Part shown: one piece after another, positions 8,431 to 18,072 of the stretch
Numbering within the stretch: position 1 is the stretch's first letter
Layout of the letters: the number at the start of each line of letters is the position of its first letter
Source: Polaribacter sargassicola
GTDB lineage: Bacteria; Bacteroidota; Bacteroidia; Flavobacteriales; Flavobacteriaceae
Assembly (NCBI RefSeq): GCF_021991835.1
Contig: NZ_JAHDAU010000001.1
Span: 496,001 to 560,000, forward strand
DNA length: 64,000 nucleotides
Direction of reading: 5' to 3'
The notes under the pieces: generated by a model
Databases searched by the model: none
Seen by the model: the letters and a program-made list of their open reading frames with translations, nothing else
What the model was told of the DNA's origin: nothing
Program-made: the position numbers and the translations under genes

Positions 8431-9813
8431 ATGAAATATCTACTAAAAAAATCAACCTACATTTTACCAGTAGCAATGTTATTATTTGCTTGTGGAGGTA
8501 AAGAAACAAAAAAAGCAACAACTGTTGAGGCAAAAACATCAACAACAAAAACATTAGAAATAGAAAAACCACAGTTAACTTTTGGTTTTATTAAATTAAC
8601 AGATATGGCTCCTTTAGCAATAGCTAAAGAAAAAGGTTTTTTCGAAGATGAAGGATTATTTGTTTCTGTAGAAGCACAATCTAACTGGAAAAATGTTTTA
8701 GACAGGGTTATAGATGGTCAATTAGATGGTTCTCACATGTTAGCAGGTCAGCCAATTGCTGCAGGAGCAGGTTTTGGGCGTCAAGCAAAATTAGTAACTG
8801 CTTTCTCTATGGATTTAAACGGAAACGGAATTACAGTTTCTAATGATGTTTGGTCTAAAATGAAACCAAACGTGCCAACAGATAAAGATGGAAAACCAGT
8901 ACACCCTATTAAAGCAGATGCTTTAAAACCAGTAATTACAGAATATAAAAATTCTGGTAAAGCATTTAAAATGGGAATGGTTTTTCCGGTTTCTACACAT
9001 AACTATGAAATTAGATATTGGTTAGCAGCAGCAGGTATTCATCCAGGAATGTACACAAAAGAAAATGTACAAGGGCAAATTGATGCTGAGGTTTTATTAT
9101 CTGTAACTCCACCGCCACAAATGCCAGCAACTTTAGAAGCAGGTACAATCTATGGATATTGTGTTGGAGAACCTTGGAATCAACAAGCGGTTTTTAAAGG
9201 AATTGGGGTTCCTGTAGTAACAAACTATGATATCTGGAAAAATAACCCAGAAAAAGTATTTGTAATGACAGAGAAGTTTGTAGAAGAAAACCCAAATACA
9301 GCGGTTGCAGTTACAAAAGCATTAATTAGAGCAGGTAAATGGTTAGATAAACCAGAAAACAGACAAGAGGCTGTAGAAATTTTATCAATGTCTCAATATG
9401 TTGGTGCTCCGGTAGAAGTTTTAGCTAACTCTATGACAGGTACTTTTGAATTTGAAAAAGGAGATAAAAGAGAAATGGAAGACTTTAATGTATTCTATAA
9501 ATACAATGCAACTTATCCTTTCTACTCTGATGGAATTTGGTTTTTAACTCAAATGAGAAGATGGGGGCAAATTCCTGATGCAAAACCAGCAGATTGGTAT
9601 GCATCTACAATTAAAGATATTTACAGACCAGATATTTGGAAAAAAGCAGCAGCTTTATTGGTAGAAGAAGGTAATATTCCTGCATCAGATATTCCAACAA
9701 CAGATGGGTATAAACCAGCAACAGCAGATTTTATTGACGGTACAACATATGATGCAAAAGATCCTATCGGGTACATCAATAGTTTTAAAATAGGAAACAA
9801 AGACAAAAAATAA
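8431..9813 (+). CDS. nrtA: Nitrate/nitrite ABC transporter substrate-binding lipoprotein (NrtA/CmpA type)
   Basis: This 460-aa periplasm-facing lipoprotein would capture nitrate or nitrite for the permease encoded next. A lipoprotein signal peptide ends in LLFAC with C21 as lipid anchor, followed by a charged/Thr-rich linker. The mature part has the NrtA/CmpA-like fold with typical segments such as [19 protein letters not shown] (about residue 49) and [21 protein letters not shown] (around 231), and family-typical length. It opens a compact five-gene operon. Operator 3 lies 20 bp upstream. Bicarbonate (CmpA) and cyanate binders are related, but the adjacent nitrate reductase and shared operator favour nitrate. 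Confidence 0.88.
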   Translation: MKYLLKKSTYILPVAMLLFACGGKETKKATTVEAKTSTTKTLEIEKPQLTFGFIKLTDMAPLAIAKEKGFFEDEGLFVSVEAQSNWKNVLDRVIDGQLDGSHMLAGQPIAAGAGFGRQAKLVTAFSMDLNGNGITVSNDVWSKMKPNVPTDKDGKPVHPIKADALKPVITEYKNSGKAFKMGMVFPVSTHNYEIRYWLAAAGIHPGMYTKENVQGQIDAEVLLSVTPPPQMPATLEAGTIYGYCVGEPWNQQAVFKGIGVPVVTNYDIWKNNPEKVFVMTEKFVEENPNTAVAVTKALIRAGKWLDKPENRQEAVEILSMSQYVGAPVEVLANSMTGTFEFEKGDKREMEDFNVFYKYNATYPFYSDGIWFLTQMRRWGQIPDAKPADWYASTIKDIYRPDIWKKAAALLVEEGNIPASDIPTTDGYKPATADFIDGTTYDAKDPIGYINSFKIGNKDKK

Positions 9814-9833
9814 GAATACTATAAATTAATATT

Positions 9834-10940
9834 ATGAAAGCAAGTTTAACACTAGGAAAAGTAACTAATTTTATAGGATTAGGATTTTTTACAACATTAA
9901 AAGACCTGTTTACTGGAAAACTAGAAAAAGAAGAGCTTAAAAGCTTTTTACGCAAGACGATTGTGCCGCTTGCTTCCATTTTATTATTTATTGGTTTGTG
10001 GCATTTAGGGGCAAAATCTCTTTATAATATAGAAGCAGATTTTAAAATAGAAAAAGCATTAGAAGATCAAGGTCAAGCAGCAGCAGATGCGTTAAAAGCT
10101 TGTATTGCTTCTGGCGATTCTAGTTGTCAGCCAAATACATTGCCATCACCATCACAAGTTTGGGATTCTTTTCAATCTTTATTAAGAGATCATAACATAA
10201 TTAGTGCAGACAAAGCTGCTTTTGCAGAAAAAACAGCAGCATTAAATGCAAAAAGAATTGCAGAAGGTAAAGACGCAATTACGTATACAGGAAGACCTTC
10301 TTTTGTAGATCAAATATTTAGAAGTTTACAAACTGTTTTTGCAGGTTTTCTATTGGCATTATTAATTGCAGTTCCTTTAGGTATTTTCATAGGATTAAGT
10401 CCTACTTTAAAAAGTGCTTTTAATTGGTTTATTCAAATATTTAAGCCAGTATCTCCAGTAGTTTGGTATTTATTAGTTTTTATGATTGTAAAAACATTAT
10501 TGATAGATTCTAGCGAAGATAGTTCGTTTACCATTTCATTTATTAGTGTTGGTTTGTGTTCTATGTGGGCAACTTTAGTTAACACTGCAATGGGAGTTTC
10601 TACAGTAGATAAAGACTATATAAATGTTGCAAAAGTTTTAAAATTAGGAACTTTTCAAAAAATATTTAAAGTTGTATTACCATCATCACTTCCATTAATT
10701 TTTACAGGTTTAAAAATAACATTATCAGTTGCTTGGATGGTTTTAATTGCAATTGAACTTTTGGCACAGAGTCCTGGTTTAGGGTTGTTTGTTTGGGAAG
10801 AATTCCAAAATGGAGCAAATGATTCTAATGCAAAAATTATAGTTGCCATGTTTGTAATTGGTATCATTGGTTTCTTGTTAGATAGATTAATGTTAACCAT
10901 ACAAAATTGGGTGTCTTTTGATAAAACAGATGCAATTTAA
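9834..10940 (+). CDS. nrtB: Nitrate ABC transporter permease (NrtB type)
   Basis: This inner-membrane permease of the BPD transport family has 368 aa. An N-terminal membrane segment (about 40-60) is followed by an 80-residue non-membrane insert and then a core of about five to six membrane helices from residue 165. The coupling-helix (EAA-type) region is visible as YINVAKVLKLGTFQKIFKVV with LPSSLPLIFTGLK after it. It starts 20 nt after nrtA and is followed by two ATPase genes, so the transporter probably works as one permease dimer with an ATPase heterodimer. It is longer than many NrtB proteins because of the insert after the first helix. Confidence 0.88.
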   Translation: MKASLTLGKVTNFIGLGFFTTLKDLFTGKLEKEELKSFLRKTIVPLASILLFIGLWHLGAKSLYNIEADFKIEKALEDQGQAAADALKACIASGDSSCQPNTLPSPSQVWDSFQSLLRDHNIISADKAAFAEKTAALNAKRIAEGKDAITYTGRPSFVDQIFRSLQTVFAGFLLALLIAVPLGIFIGLSPTLKSAFNWFIQIFKPVSPVVWYLLVFMIVKTLLIDSSEDSSFTISFISVGLCSMWATLVNTAMGVSTVDKDYINVAKVLKLGTFQKIFKVVLPSSLPLIFTGLKITLSVAWMVLIAIELLAQSPGLGLFVWEEFQNGANDSNAKIIVAMFVIGIIGFLLDRLMLTIQNWVSFDKTDAI

Positions 10941-10971
10941 AATAAACTTTTAATTCTTTAATCTTTTAGAA

Positions 10972-11811
10972 ATGGCATATTTAGAACTAAATAATATTTA
11001 CAAAAGTTACAATCAGGCAGATGGAGAAACAGAAGTGTTATCTAACATCAACTTAAAAATAGAAGAAGGAGAGTTTGTTGCTATTGTAGGTTTTACAGGA
11101 AGCGGAAAAACAACATTAGTAAACCTAATTAACGGATTAATAAAACCAACAAGTGGAGAGGTTTTGTTTAAAGGAGAACCAGTTGTAGGTACTAGTCATG
11201 AGCGTGGTGTTATTTTTCAAAATTACTCATTATTGCCTTGGTTAACGGTAGAGCAAAATGTGTTAATGGCTGTTAAAGAAGCTTTTCCTAAAAGAGAAAA
11301 GGCGGTTTGGAAACGTAAAGCGGCTCATTATATAGATATGGTGAGTTTAACACCAGCAATAAATAAATTACCTAAAGAATTATCTGGTGGGATGAGACAG
11401 CGTGTTGCAGTTGCAAGAGCATTGGCAATGAAACCAGATATGATTATTATGGATGAACCTTTAGGTGCTTTAGATGCATTAACTCGTGGTAATTTACAAG
11501 ATCAAATTTTAAATATTTGGGGGAAAGACAAAAGAACGGCCTTGTTAATTACCAACGATGTTGATGAAGGAATTTATATGGCAGACAGAATTATTCCTTT
11601 ACGCCCAGGACCAAATGCAACTTTAGGTCCAGAGTTTAAAATTGATTTAGAGCGTCCTAGAGATAAAACAGAAATGAATGACAATCCAAACTTTAAAAAA
11701 ACCAGAAATGCAATTATAGAGTATTTAATGGATATTGGAGAAGAACGTAAATCTGAATCTACACAAGAATTTGTATTGCCAGAATTAACACCAAAAGACT
11801 TTGTTAAATAA
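10972..11811 (+). CDS. Nitrate ABC transporter ATP-binding protein (NrtC/D type), first copy
   Basis: This is a cytoplasmic ABC ATPase of 279 aa. Walker A is GFTGSGKTT (about residue 40), the signature is LSGGMRQR, and Walker B is MIIMDEP, followed by the D-loop GALD. The switch histidine position reads LLITNDVDEG, so the usual H is replaced by N. The paralogue encoded next keeps H (MITHDVDEA). An asymmetric pair with one impaired catalytic site is therefore likely. Unlike cyanobacterial NrtC, there is no fused NrtA-like domain. Sixteen nucleotides separate it from the next gene. Confidence 0.88.
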   Translation: MAYLELNNIYKSYNQADGETEVLSNINLKIEEGEFVAIVGFTGSGKTTLVNLINGLIKPTSGEVLFKGEPVVGTSHERGVIFQNYSLLPWLTVEQNVLMAVKEAFPKREKAVWKRKAAHYIDMVSLTPAINKLPKELSGGMRQRVAVARALAMKPDMIIMDEPLGALDALTRGNLQDQILNIWGKDKRTALLITNDVDEGIYMADRIIPLRPGPNATLGPEFKIDLERPRDKTEMNDNPNFKKTRNAIIEYLMDIGEERKSESTQEFVLPELTPKDFVK

Positions 11812-11827
11812 TTAAATAAGGATAAAG

Positions 11828-12658
11828 ATGAGCATTATAACAGAACAAGATATCACAAAAAATGTGATCAAAAATATTTCTTTTCCTTCTAATGAAGTCA
11901 TGTTAGATTTAAAAGATCTTAAAAAAGTATATCCAACACCAAAAGGAGATTATGTGGTTTTAGAGCACTTAAATCTTCAAATTAAAAAAGAAGAATTTGT
12001 AACAATTATTGGGCATTCTGGTTGTGGTAAAACAACAATGCTTTCTATGATTGCAGGTTTAAACCCAATTTCTGGAGGAAATATTTCTGTACTTGGTAAG
12101 CCAATTAAAGGACCAGGACCAGACCGAGGAGTTATTTTTCAGGCACCAAGTTTAATGCCTTGGATGACATCTTTACAAAACGTTTTATTAGGTGTAAACC
12201 AAGTTTTTCCGCATGCAACAAAAGCACAAAGAAATGATATTGCTAAATATTACTTACAAAAAGTAGGTTTAGAAGATGCTTTTGATAAAAAAGCTAGCGA
12301 ATTATCGCAAGGAATGCAGCAAAGAGTTGGTATTGCAAGAGCCTTTGCTATTAAGCCAAAAGTTTTATTGCTAGATGAACCTTTTGGAATGTTAGACTCT
12401 TTAACAAGGGGAGAATTGCAAGATATCTTAATAGAAATCTGGAATAAAGAAAAAATTACAGCAGTTATGATTACGCATGATGTTGATGAAGCTATCTTTT
12501 TAGCAGACAGAGTAGTAATGATGACGAGTGGGCCAAGAGCAAAAATAGGAGATGTTTTAGACATCAATTTTGAAAGACCGAGAACAAGAAAATCAGTCTT
12601 AGAACACGACGATTATTATACTTATAGAAAGCATTTAATTGACTTTTTAGAACATTAA
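11828..12658 (+). CDS. Nitrate ABC transporter ATP-binding protein, second copy
   Basis: This 276-aa ABC ATPase is paralogous to the preceding one. Walker A is GHSGCGKTT, Walker B is VLLLDEP, and the H-loop is intact (MITHDVDEA). The signature motif reads LSQGMQQR instead of LSGGxxxR, so the first glycine is changed. The partner has a good signature but no switch histidine. In an ABC dimer each site joins one subunit's Walker/H-loop to the other's signature. Pairing this protein's intact Walker/H-loop with the partner's intact signature gives one complete site and one doubly degraded site. The N-terminal extension of about 25 residues has no recognised motif. Confidence 0.88.
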   Translation: MSIITEQDITKNVIKNISFPSNEVMLDLKDLKKVYPTPKGDYVVLEHLNLQIKKEEFVTIIGHSGCGKTTMLSMIAGLNPISGGNISVLGKPIKGPGPDRGVIFQAPSLMPWMTSLQNVLLGVNQVFPHATKAQRNDIAKYYLQKVGLEDAFDKKASELSQGMQQRVGIARAFAIKPKVLLLDEPFGMLDSLTRGELQDILIEIWNKEKITAVMITHDVDEAIFLADRVVMMTSGPRAKIGDVLDINFERPRTRKSVLEHDDYYTYRKHLIDFLEH

Positions 12659-12705
12659 TATAACAACCAAAACAACACAACTTATTTAACAAAAAACAAC
12701 AAAAA

Positions 12706-13968
12706 ATGAAAAAAAAATATATAATTTTAGGATTATTACTAGTAAGTTTTCAAATAGCAAAAGCACAATTTACTTTAGACGCAGAGTTTAGACCAAGAAC
12801 AGAATTAAGAAGTGGTTTTGGTAATTTAATTGCAGAAGATGCAGATGCAGGCTTTGGAATTTCTACTAGAGCAAGATTAAATGCAGGTTTTAAAACAGAC
12901 GCATATAAGGTATTTATTAGTTTACAGGATGTAATGGTTTGGGGAGAAAACAGACAATTGTTGCCTTATGATCAAAACAATACATTTGCTGTATATCAAG
13001 CTTGGGCAGAGCTAGGTTTAGGTAACGGTTGGTCTACTAAATTAGGTCGTCAAGTATTTGCTTATGATGATCAAAGAATTTTAGGAGGTTTAGATTGGGC
13101 GCAACAAGGGCGTAATCACGATGCTGCATTATTAAAGTATAAAAAGAACAAGTTTGCTTTAGATTTTGCTTTGGCATTTAATCAAGATTATTCTAACCCA
13201 ACAGGTTTTATTTCTACTGGAACAGAATACGCTACAACAGGTTTTTTCTCATACAAAACAATGCAAATGTTGCATTTATCTCAGGGATGGGATAGCTTTA
13301 AAGGAAGTTTGTTATTATTAAATAATGGTTTTCAGGCTTATGATGATGCAGGTAATTCTGATGGTGTAAATAATTTACTAACGGTAGGGACACATTTAAA
13401 TTATAAGAAGGGTAAATTTGGTGCAGCTGCAAACATCTACTTACAAACAGGAGAAAGACAGGGAGGTACAGAAGTTAGTGGAGCATCTTTATTCAGTTTA
13501 GATTTTAGTTATAAAGCATCTTCTAAAGTAGGCTTAGGATTAGGTTTAGAAAGCATTAGTGGTGCAAAAGATGATACTGCAGCGTTCTTTCCATTATATG
13601 GTACAAATCATAAATTTAATGGATTTATGGATTATTTCTACGTAGGTAACCATGCAAATTCTATTGGTTTGGTAGATGTACATGCAAGTGCTAATTTTAC
13701 TTTAAGTAAATCATCTAGTTTATTAGTAAAAGCATTAAACTTTAGTGGAGAGCAAGCGTTAGCAAGTGGAGAAAAATCTTTAGGAACAGAACTAGATTTA
13801 GTATACAAAAAACAATTTGAAGGATACGCTTTAGTTCTTGGATATTCTCAAATGTTTGCTTCTGACGGAATGTATGAATTAAAAGGAATTACAGAAGATG
13901 CAGCAGCAGGTTCTCAAAGTTGGGCTTGGGCAATGTTGGTAATTAAACCAAAATTTTTAGGTAACTAA
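12706..13968 (+). CDS. Outer-membrane beta-barrel porin (alginate-export family-like)
   Basis: This 420-aa protein has an N-terminal signal peptide ending near AKAQ (about residue 20) and then a beta-barrel-like sequence with alternating aromatic/hydrophobic strands. Segments such as FRPRTELRSGFG, KLGRQVFAYDDQRILG and GRNHDAALLKYKK are typical of the Alginate_exp family. It is the last gene of the nitrate ABC operon, 47 nt after the second ATPase and followed by a terminator. It is probably the outer-membrane entry path for nitrate or a related anion. The substrate is inferred from context only. Confidence 0.78.
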   Translation: MKKKYIILGLLLVSFQIAKAQFTLDAEFRPRTELRSGFGNLIAEDADAGFGISTRARLNAGFKTDAYKVFISLQDVMVWGENRQLLPYDQNNTFAVYQAWAELGLGNGWSTKLGRQVFAYDDQRILGGLDWAQQGRNHDAALLKYKKNKFALDFALAFNQDYSNPTGFISTGTEYATTGFFSYKTMQMLHLSQGWDSFKGSLLLLNNGFQAYDDAGNSDGVNNLLTVGTHLNYKKGKFGAAANIYLQTGERQGGTEVSGASLFSLDFSYKASSKVGLGLGLESISGAKDDTAAFFPLYGTNHKFNGFMDYFYVGNHANSIGLVDVHASANFTLSKSSSLLVKALNFSGEQALASGEKSLGTELDLVYKKQFEGYALVLGYSQMFASDGMYELKGITEDAAAGSQSWAWAMLVIKPKFLGN

Positions 13969-14041
13969 AAATAATTTTATAAATAGTTTATTGATAACGT
14001 TCATTTTTTTTAATGTTAGTGAATTGATTTTATCAATATTT

Positions 14042-14068
14042 AAACCCTTCTTCTAGAAGGGTTTTTTT
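14042..14068 (+). terminator. Terminator after the nitrate transport operon
   Basis: AAACCCTTCT (14042-14051), a TCT loop, AGAAGGGTTT (14055-14064) and a T run to 14068. It is a strong hairpin placed 74 bp after the porin stop. Confidence 0.85.
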
Positions 14069-14148
14069 GTCTGCTTTTTTTGATGATAAAAAAATCAATA
14101 AGAATTTTTGTAAGAGAGAATATTATTGTTAGTTTTAATAAAAAATAT

Positions 14149-14805
14149 ATGAAATATAAAGCTGTTATTTTTGATTTAGATGGCACACTAGTAAACTCTA
14201 TAAAAGATATTGCAGATGCAATGAATGCTGTTTTAGCAGAATTAAACTATCCTACATATGATTATAAAACCTATAAAACTTTTGTAGGTAGTGGTGTAAG
14301 AAGTTTGGTTGTTAAAGCACTTCCAGCAGAAAATCCGAAGAAAGAAGAAGTAGAATTGTGTTTAAAAGAAATGCTACAAGTTTACAGTAAGTGTTGTACA
14401 AACAAAACAGCTCCATATAACGGTATTTTAGATTTATTGAGTCAATTAAAATCTAAAGATTTTCAATTATCTGTGCTTTCTAATAAAGAAGATACACTAA
14501 CTAAAAAAGTTGCTTCCGTTTTATTACCAGATTATTTGTATCCTGTTTTAGGTTTAAAAGAAGAAGTTCTTAAAAAACCTAACCCTACAGTTGCTTTGCA
14601 GATTTGTAAAACCATCAATGTAAAACCAGAAGAAACCATTTTTATTGGAGATACAGATGTTGATATTTTAGTTGCTAAAAATGCCAATATGTTACCGATA
14701 GGTGTTTCTTGGGGCTTTAGAGACAAAAAAGAATTAGTAAAAGCTGGAGCAACAGATGTACTAGATCACCCTTTAGATTTGTTAAAAATTCTAGAATCTA
14801 TTTAA
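14149..14805 (+). CDS. HAD-family phosphatase, phosphoglycolate phosphatase-like
   Basis: This is a cytoplasmic HAD hydrolase of 218 aa. Motif I is FDLDGTLVNS with nucleophile D9 and acid D11, motif II is SVLSNKED, and the motif IV region is FIGDTDVDI. A helical cap (about 15-85) makes it subfamily I like Gph/PgmB. An upstream in-frame ATG at 14080 exists, but it sits 12 bp after a terminator and adds 23 residues with no family match, so the ATG at 14149 is preferred. The stop overlaps the converging LacI-type gene by 4 nt. Phosphoglycolate is the usual substrate guess for this subgroup; specificity cannot be read from sequence. Confidence 0.85.
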   Translation: MKYKAVIFDLDGTLVNSIKDIADAMNAVLAELNYPTYDYKTYKTFVGSGVRSLVVKALPAENPKKEEVELCLKEMLQVYSKCCTNKTAPYNGILDLLSQLKSKDFQLSVLSNKEDTLTKKVASVLLPDYLYPVLGLKEEVLKKPNPTVALQICKTINVKPEETIFIGDTDVDILVAKNANMLPIGVSWGFRDKKELVKAGATDVLDHPLDLLKILESI

Positions 14806-15866
14806 GAAGTAATAAAATCTTTTCTAATATTATATTTTACGTTTTCTTTAATAAGAATATCAATAGGTAAGTAAAATTTATCAGTAGATATTTTATTTTT
14901 TATTAAATAATCAGATAATAACCTTACAGCTTCATAACCTTGCTCAAAAGGTTTTTGAGAGATTAAAAAAGAAACAGAATCGTTTAATAAACAATCTATA
15001 TTTTGTTGAGTATTGTCAAAACCAATTAACTCTAATTTATCTAAATATTGATTTTCTAAACAATCTGCAATTAGATAAATTTTGCTAAAAGGAACAAAAA
15101 TCCCTGTAATTTTTGGATTATTCTTTAAGTAGCTATTGATGATTTCTTTACGAGCACTATCATTATTTATATTTTCTATTTCTAAAATATGTGTTTTCGA
15201 ATCTAATTTGTTTTTGATTAAATAATCATTAAAACCTTTAACTCTATTAGAAACAGCATTATTTCTAATGATGTTTTCTTTAAATTGAATTATTAAAAAT
15301 TCTGATGATTTTGGTGAGTTAAAGTGCATTAATTTGCCAGCAATATAACCTGCTGTGTAAGAATCTTGTCCTACAAAAGAAATGTTTTTAAATCCGCTGA
15401 TATCAATATTTAAAAAAAGATATGGAATTTTTAACTTTTCTAAATCATTAGTGATTTCTGTTGTTTCCTTAAAGAAATTAGGCACCATTATTACAGCAGA
15501 AGGTTGGCTTTCTAACGCTTTTTTATAAGCGTTTAAGTAAGAATTAGATTCATGTTGATTAAAGGTGAAAATTTTAATATGTATTCCTAAATTTTTTACG
15601 TCTTCTTCAGCTTTTAATATTCCAGAAAAAGGAGATTTCCAAAATAAATCTTGTTCATTATGTTCCGGCATTAATGCAACAATAAAATATTTGTTTTTTG
15701 TAGCCAATGCACTTGCTACAGGGTTTACCTTAAAATTATAATGCTTAAGTATTTGTTGCACTTTAGCAGCTGTTTTTTTAGCAACACCACCTCTATTGTG
15801 TATTACTCTATCTACAGTACCTTCAGACACATTGGCTTCTTTAGCAATATCTTTTATTGTAATCAT
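14802..15866 (-). CDS. LacI-family transcription regulator of the uronate operon
   Basis: This 354-aa regulator has a LacI-type helix-turn-helix at residues 1-22 (ITIKDIAKEANVSEGTVDRV), a hinge helix (about 45-56), and a periplasmic-binding-protein-like effector domain. It is divergent from the fructuronate/mannonate/glucuronate genes. Two palindromic CG-centred sites in the shared 187-bp intergenic region are the probable operators, so repression relieved by a uronate or its catabolite is likely. The effector is not predictable from sequence. The motif GTVDRVIHNRGGVA is a Bacteroidetes-common variant of the LacI recognition helix and hinge. Confidence 0.87.
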   Translation of the reverse strand: MITIKDIAKEANVSEGTVDRVIHNRGGVAKKTAAKVQQILKHYNFKVNPVASALATKNKYFIVALMPEHNEQDLFWKSPFSGILKAEEDVKNLGIHIKIFTFNQHESNSYLNAYKKALESQPSAVIMVPNFFKETTEITNDLEKLKIPYLFLNIDISGFKNISFVGQDSYTAGYIAGKLMHFNSPKSSEFLIIQFKENIIRNNAVSNRVKGFNDYLIKNKLDSKTHILEIENINNDSARKEIINSYLKNNPKITGIFVPFSKIYLIADCLENQYLDKLELIGFDNTQQNIDCLLNDSVSFLISQKPFEQGYEAVRLLSDYLIKNKISTDKFYLPIDILIKENVKYNIRKDFITS

Positions 15867-15922
15867 GTTTTTTTTTGATAAAAAGCTAATTTTTAACGCA
15901 ATGTAATAAAATTAATTTAATC

Positions 15923-15967
15923 GTGTGCGTACACTATTTTAGATTTACTATATTTGTGTACGTACAT
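15923..15967. promoter_or_regulatory. Uronate operon promoter with two LacI-type operators
   Basis: GTGTGCGTACAC (15923-15934) and GTGTACGTACAT (15956-15967) are CG-centred palindromes, 33 bp centre to centre (about three helical turns). The -7 element TATATTTG (15949-15956) lies between them and abuts the second site, so a bound repressor would block the promoter of the gene starting at 16054. The spacing suits two dimers on one face of the DNA. Confidence 0.75.
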
Positions 15968-16053
15968 AAAAACAATATTAGAATGTTTTTCTTTATAGAA
16001 AACATAAATTTTTATGTGTGTTTTAGTTTAAAATAATTAAAAAAAAGATACAA

Positions 16054-16863
16054 GTGGATACAATATTTAATGTAGAAGAAAAAGTTGTAATAATTACAGG
16101 AGGTTACGGTGTTTTAGGTTCTAATATAGCAAAACACTTAGTATCTTCTGGTGCAAAAGTGGCTATTTTAGGTAGAGATAAAGAAAAAGCAGATGCATTT
16201 GCATCAACTTTATCCAAGACTCATGCTTTAGGTTTTAAAGCAGATGTTTTAAATAAAGAAGCTTTAGAAAATATAAAAACAGAAATAATAAGTACTTGGG
16301 GTAAAATAGATGTTTTAATTAATGCGGCAGGTGGTAACATGGCTGGTGCAACAATTTCTCCAGGAGATTCTCTGTTTGATATTTCTATTCCAGATTTTCA
16401 AAAAGTTACAGATCTTAATTTAATGGGTACAGTAATTCCTTCAATAGTTTTTGGTAAACACATGTCAAATCAAGGTAATGGTTCTATAATTAACGTTAGC
16501 TCTATGGCTGTGCCACAGGCATTAACAAGAGTTGTAGGTTATTCGGCATCTAAAGCTGCTATGGAAAATTTTACACGTTGGATGGCGGTAGATATGGCAT
16601 TAAAATTTGGCGATAAAATTAGAGTAAATGCGATTGCTCCTGGTTTTTTTATTGCAGACCAAAATAGAAAATTGTTAACTAATGAGGATGGTTCTTTAAC
16701 AGATAGAGGAAATACAATTATAGAAAACACGCCAATGAAACGTTTTGGTGAAGCAGAAGAATTAAACGGAGCTGTACATTTATTATGTAGTGAAGCATCA
16801 AAATTTATAACAGGAACAGTAATTAGTATCGATGGTGGTTTTGGTGCTTTTAGTGGGGTTTAA
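16054..16863 (+). CDS. SDR oxidoreductase, probable D-mannonate oxidoreductase (fructuronate reductase)
   Basis: This cytoplasmic short-chain dehydrogenase of 269 aa probably interconverts D-fructuronate and D-mannonate with NAD(P)H. It takes the place of UxuB, which belongs to another family and is absent here. The cofactor motif is TGGYGVLG (15-22), NAG corresponds to NAAGG, and the catalytic residues are S149/S150, Y163 and K167 (YSASK). The start is GTG at 16054; no in-frame ATG lies upstream of the Rossmann motif. It heads the operon with uxuA 12 bp downstream. The substrate is inferred from the two neighbours, which supply the preceding and following steps. Confidence 0.83.
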   Translation: MDTIFNVEEKVVIITGGYGVLGSNIAKHLVSSGAKVAILGRDKEKADAFASTLSKTHALGFKADVLNKEALENIKTEIISTWGKIDVLINAAGGNMAGATISPGDSLFDISIPDFQKVTDLNLMGTVIPSIVFGKHMSNQGNGSIINVSSMAVPQALTRVVGYSASKAAMENFTRWMAVDMALKFGDKIRVNAIAPGFFIADQNRKLLTNEDGSLTDRGNTIIENTPMKRFGEAEELNGAVHLLCSEASKFITGTVISIDGGFGAFSGV

Positions 16864-16875
16864 AAAAAATAAAAA

Positions 16876-18063
16876 ATGATACAAAATTTAGAACAAACTT
16901 GGCGTTGGTACGGTCCTAATGATCCTGTTTCTTTGTTAGATATAAAACAATCGGGTGCAACAGGAATTGTTTCTGCATTGCATCATATACCAAATGGAGA
17001 GGTTTGGACGGTTGATGAAATCATCAAAAGAAAACAAATAATAGAAAGTGTAGGTTTAACTTGGTCTGTAGTAGAATCTGTGCCAATTCATGAAAATATT
17101 AAAACAAAATCTGGAGATTATCAATTATATATTGATAATTATAAACAAACACTTTTAAATTTAGGTGAATGTGGAATTGATATTGTCTGCTACAATTTTA
17201 TGCCAGTTTTAGATTGGACACGTACAAATTTAGATTATGAAGTTGCAGATAATTCTACAGCTTTGCGTTTTGAAGCTGCTGCTTTTGCTGCTTTCGAATT
17301 GTATTTATTAAAAAGACCAGGCGCAGAAAATGAATATTCTGAAGATCAAAAACAAAAAGCTGCTGAGTTTCTTAAAAATACATCAGAAGAAGATCAAAAA
17401 AAATTAATTAGAAATATTATCGCTGGTTTACCAGGTGCAGAAGAAGGGTATTCTTTAGAAGAATTTAATGCAATTTTGGCAACTTATAAAAATATTGGTT
17501 CCAAAGAATTAAAGGAAAATCTTTTTTCTTTTTTATCAGAAATTATTCCATCAGCAGAACAAGCAGGTATTTTAATGTGCATTCATCCAGACGATCCTCC
17601 TTTTCCTATTCTAGGATTACCAAGAGTTGTATCAACAGAAAAAGATATCGAAGATATTTACAATGCTGTAAAATCACCCAATAATGGATTGACATTTTGT
17701 ACAGGTTCTTTTGGTGTAAGAGCAGATAATGATTTAGCAGGAATGGTAGAGCGATTAGGAGATAGAATTCATTTTATACATTTACGAGCTACAAAAAGAG
17801 ATGCTGATGGTAATTTTCATGAAGCAGATCATTTAGATGGAGATGTAGATATGTTTGCTGTGATGAAAGCTTTAATTTTAGAACAAAAAAAACGTATTTT
17901 AGAAGGGAGAAAAGATGTAAGAATGCCTTTTAGACCCGATCATGGTCATAAAATGTTAGATGATTTAAAGAAAAAAACAAATCCGGGGTATTCTGGTATT
18001 GGTCGTTTGCGTGGTTTGGCAGAATTACGTGGTTTAGAATTAGGGATTAGACGTTCTTTATAA
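16876..18063 (+). CDS. uxuA: Mannonate dehydratase
   Basis: UxuA dehydrates D-mannonate to 2-keto-3-deoxy-D-gluconate in the cytoplasm using a divalent metal. The protein has 395 aa, normal for the family. It starts with the characteristic [20 protein letters not shown] and carries metal-site segments [18 protein letters not shown] (about residue 232), TGSFG, and [10 protein letters not shown], ending with [12 protein letters not shown]. It lies between the SDR and uxaC with 12- and 9-bp gaps, a compact operon under the LacI-type regulator. The next steps, KDG kinase and aldolase, are not in the window. Confidence 0.97.
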   Translation: MIQNLEQTWRWYGPNDPVSLLDIKQSGATGIVSALHHIPNGEVWTVDEIIKRKQIIESVGLTWSVVESVPIHENIKTKSGDYQLYIDNYKQTLLNLGECGIDIVCYNFMPVLDWTRTNLDYEVADNSTALRFEAAAFAAFELYLLKRPGAENEYSEDQKQKAAEFLKNTSEEDQKKLIRNIIAGLPGAEEGYSLEEFNAILATYKNIGSKELKENLFSFLSEIIPSAEQAGILMCIHPDDPPFPILGLPRVVSTEKDIEDIYNAVKSPNNGLTFCTGSFGVRADNDLAGMVERLGDRIHFIHLRATKRDADGNFHEADHLDGDVDMFAVMKALILEQKKRILEGRKDVRMPFRPDHGHKMLDDLKKKTNPGYSGIGRLRGLAELRGLELGIRRSL

Positions 18064-18072
18064 ATTTTAGAG

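Noticed and set aside
14080..14148. N-terminal extension of the HAD phosphatase
   Set aside because: It starts 12 bp after a strong terminator and adds residues with no family similarity.
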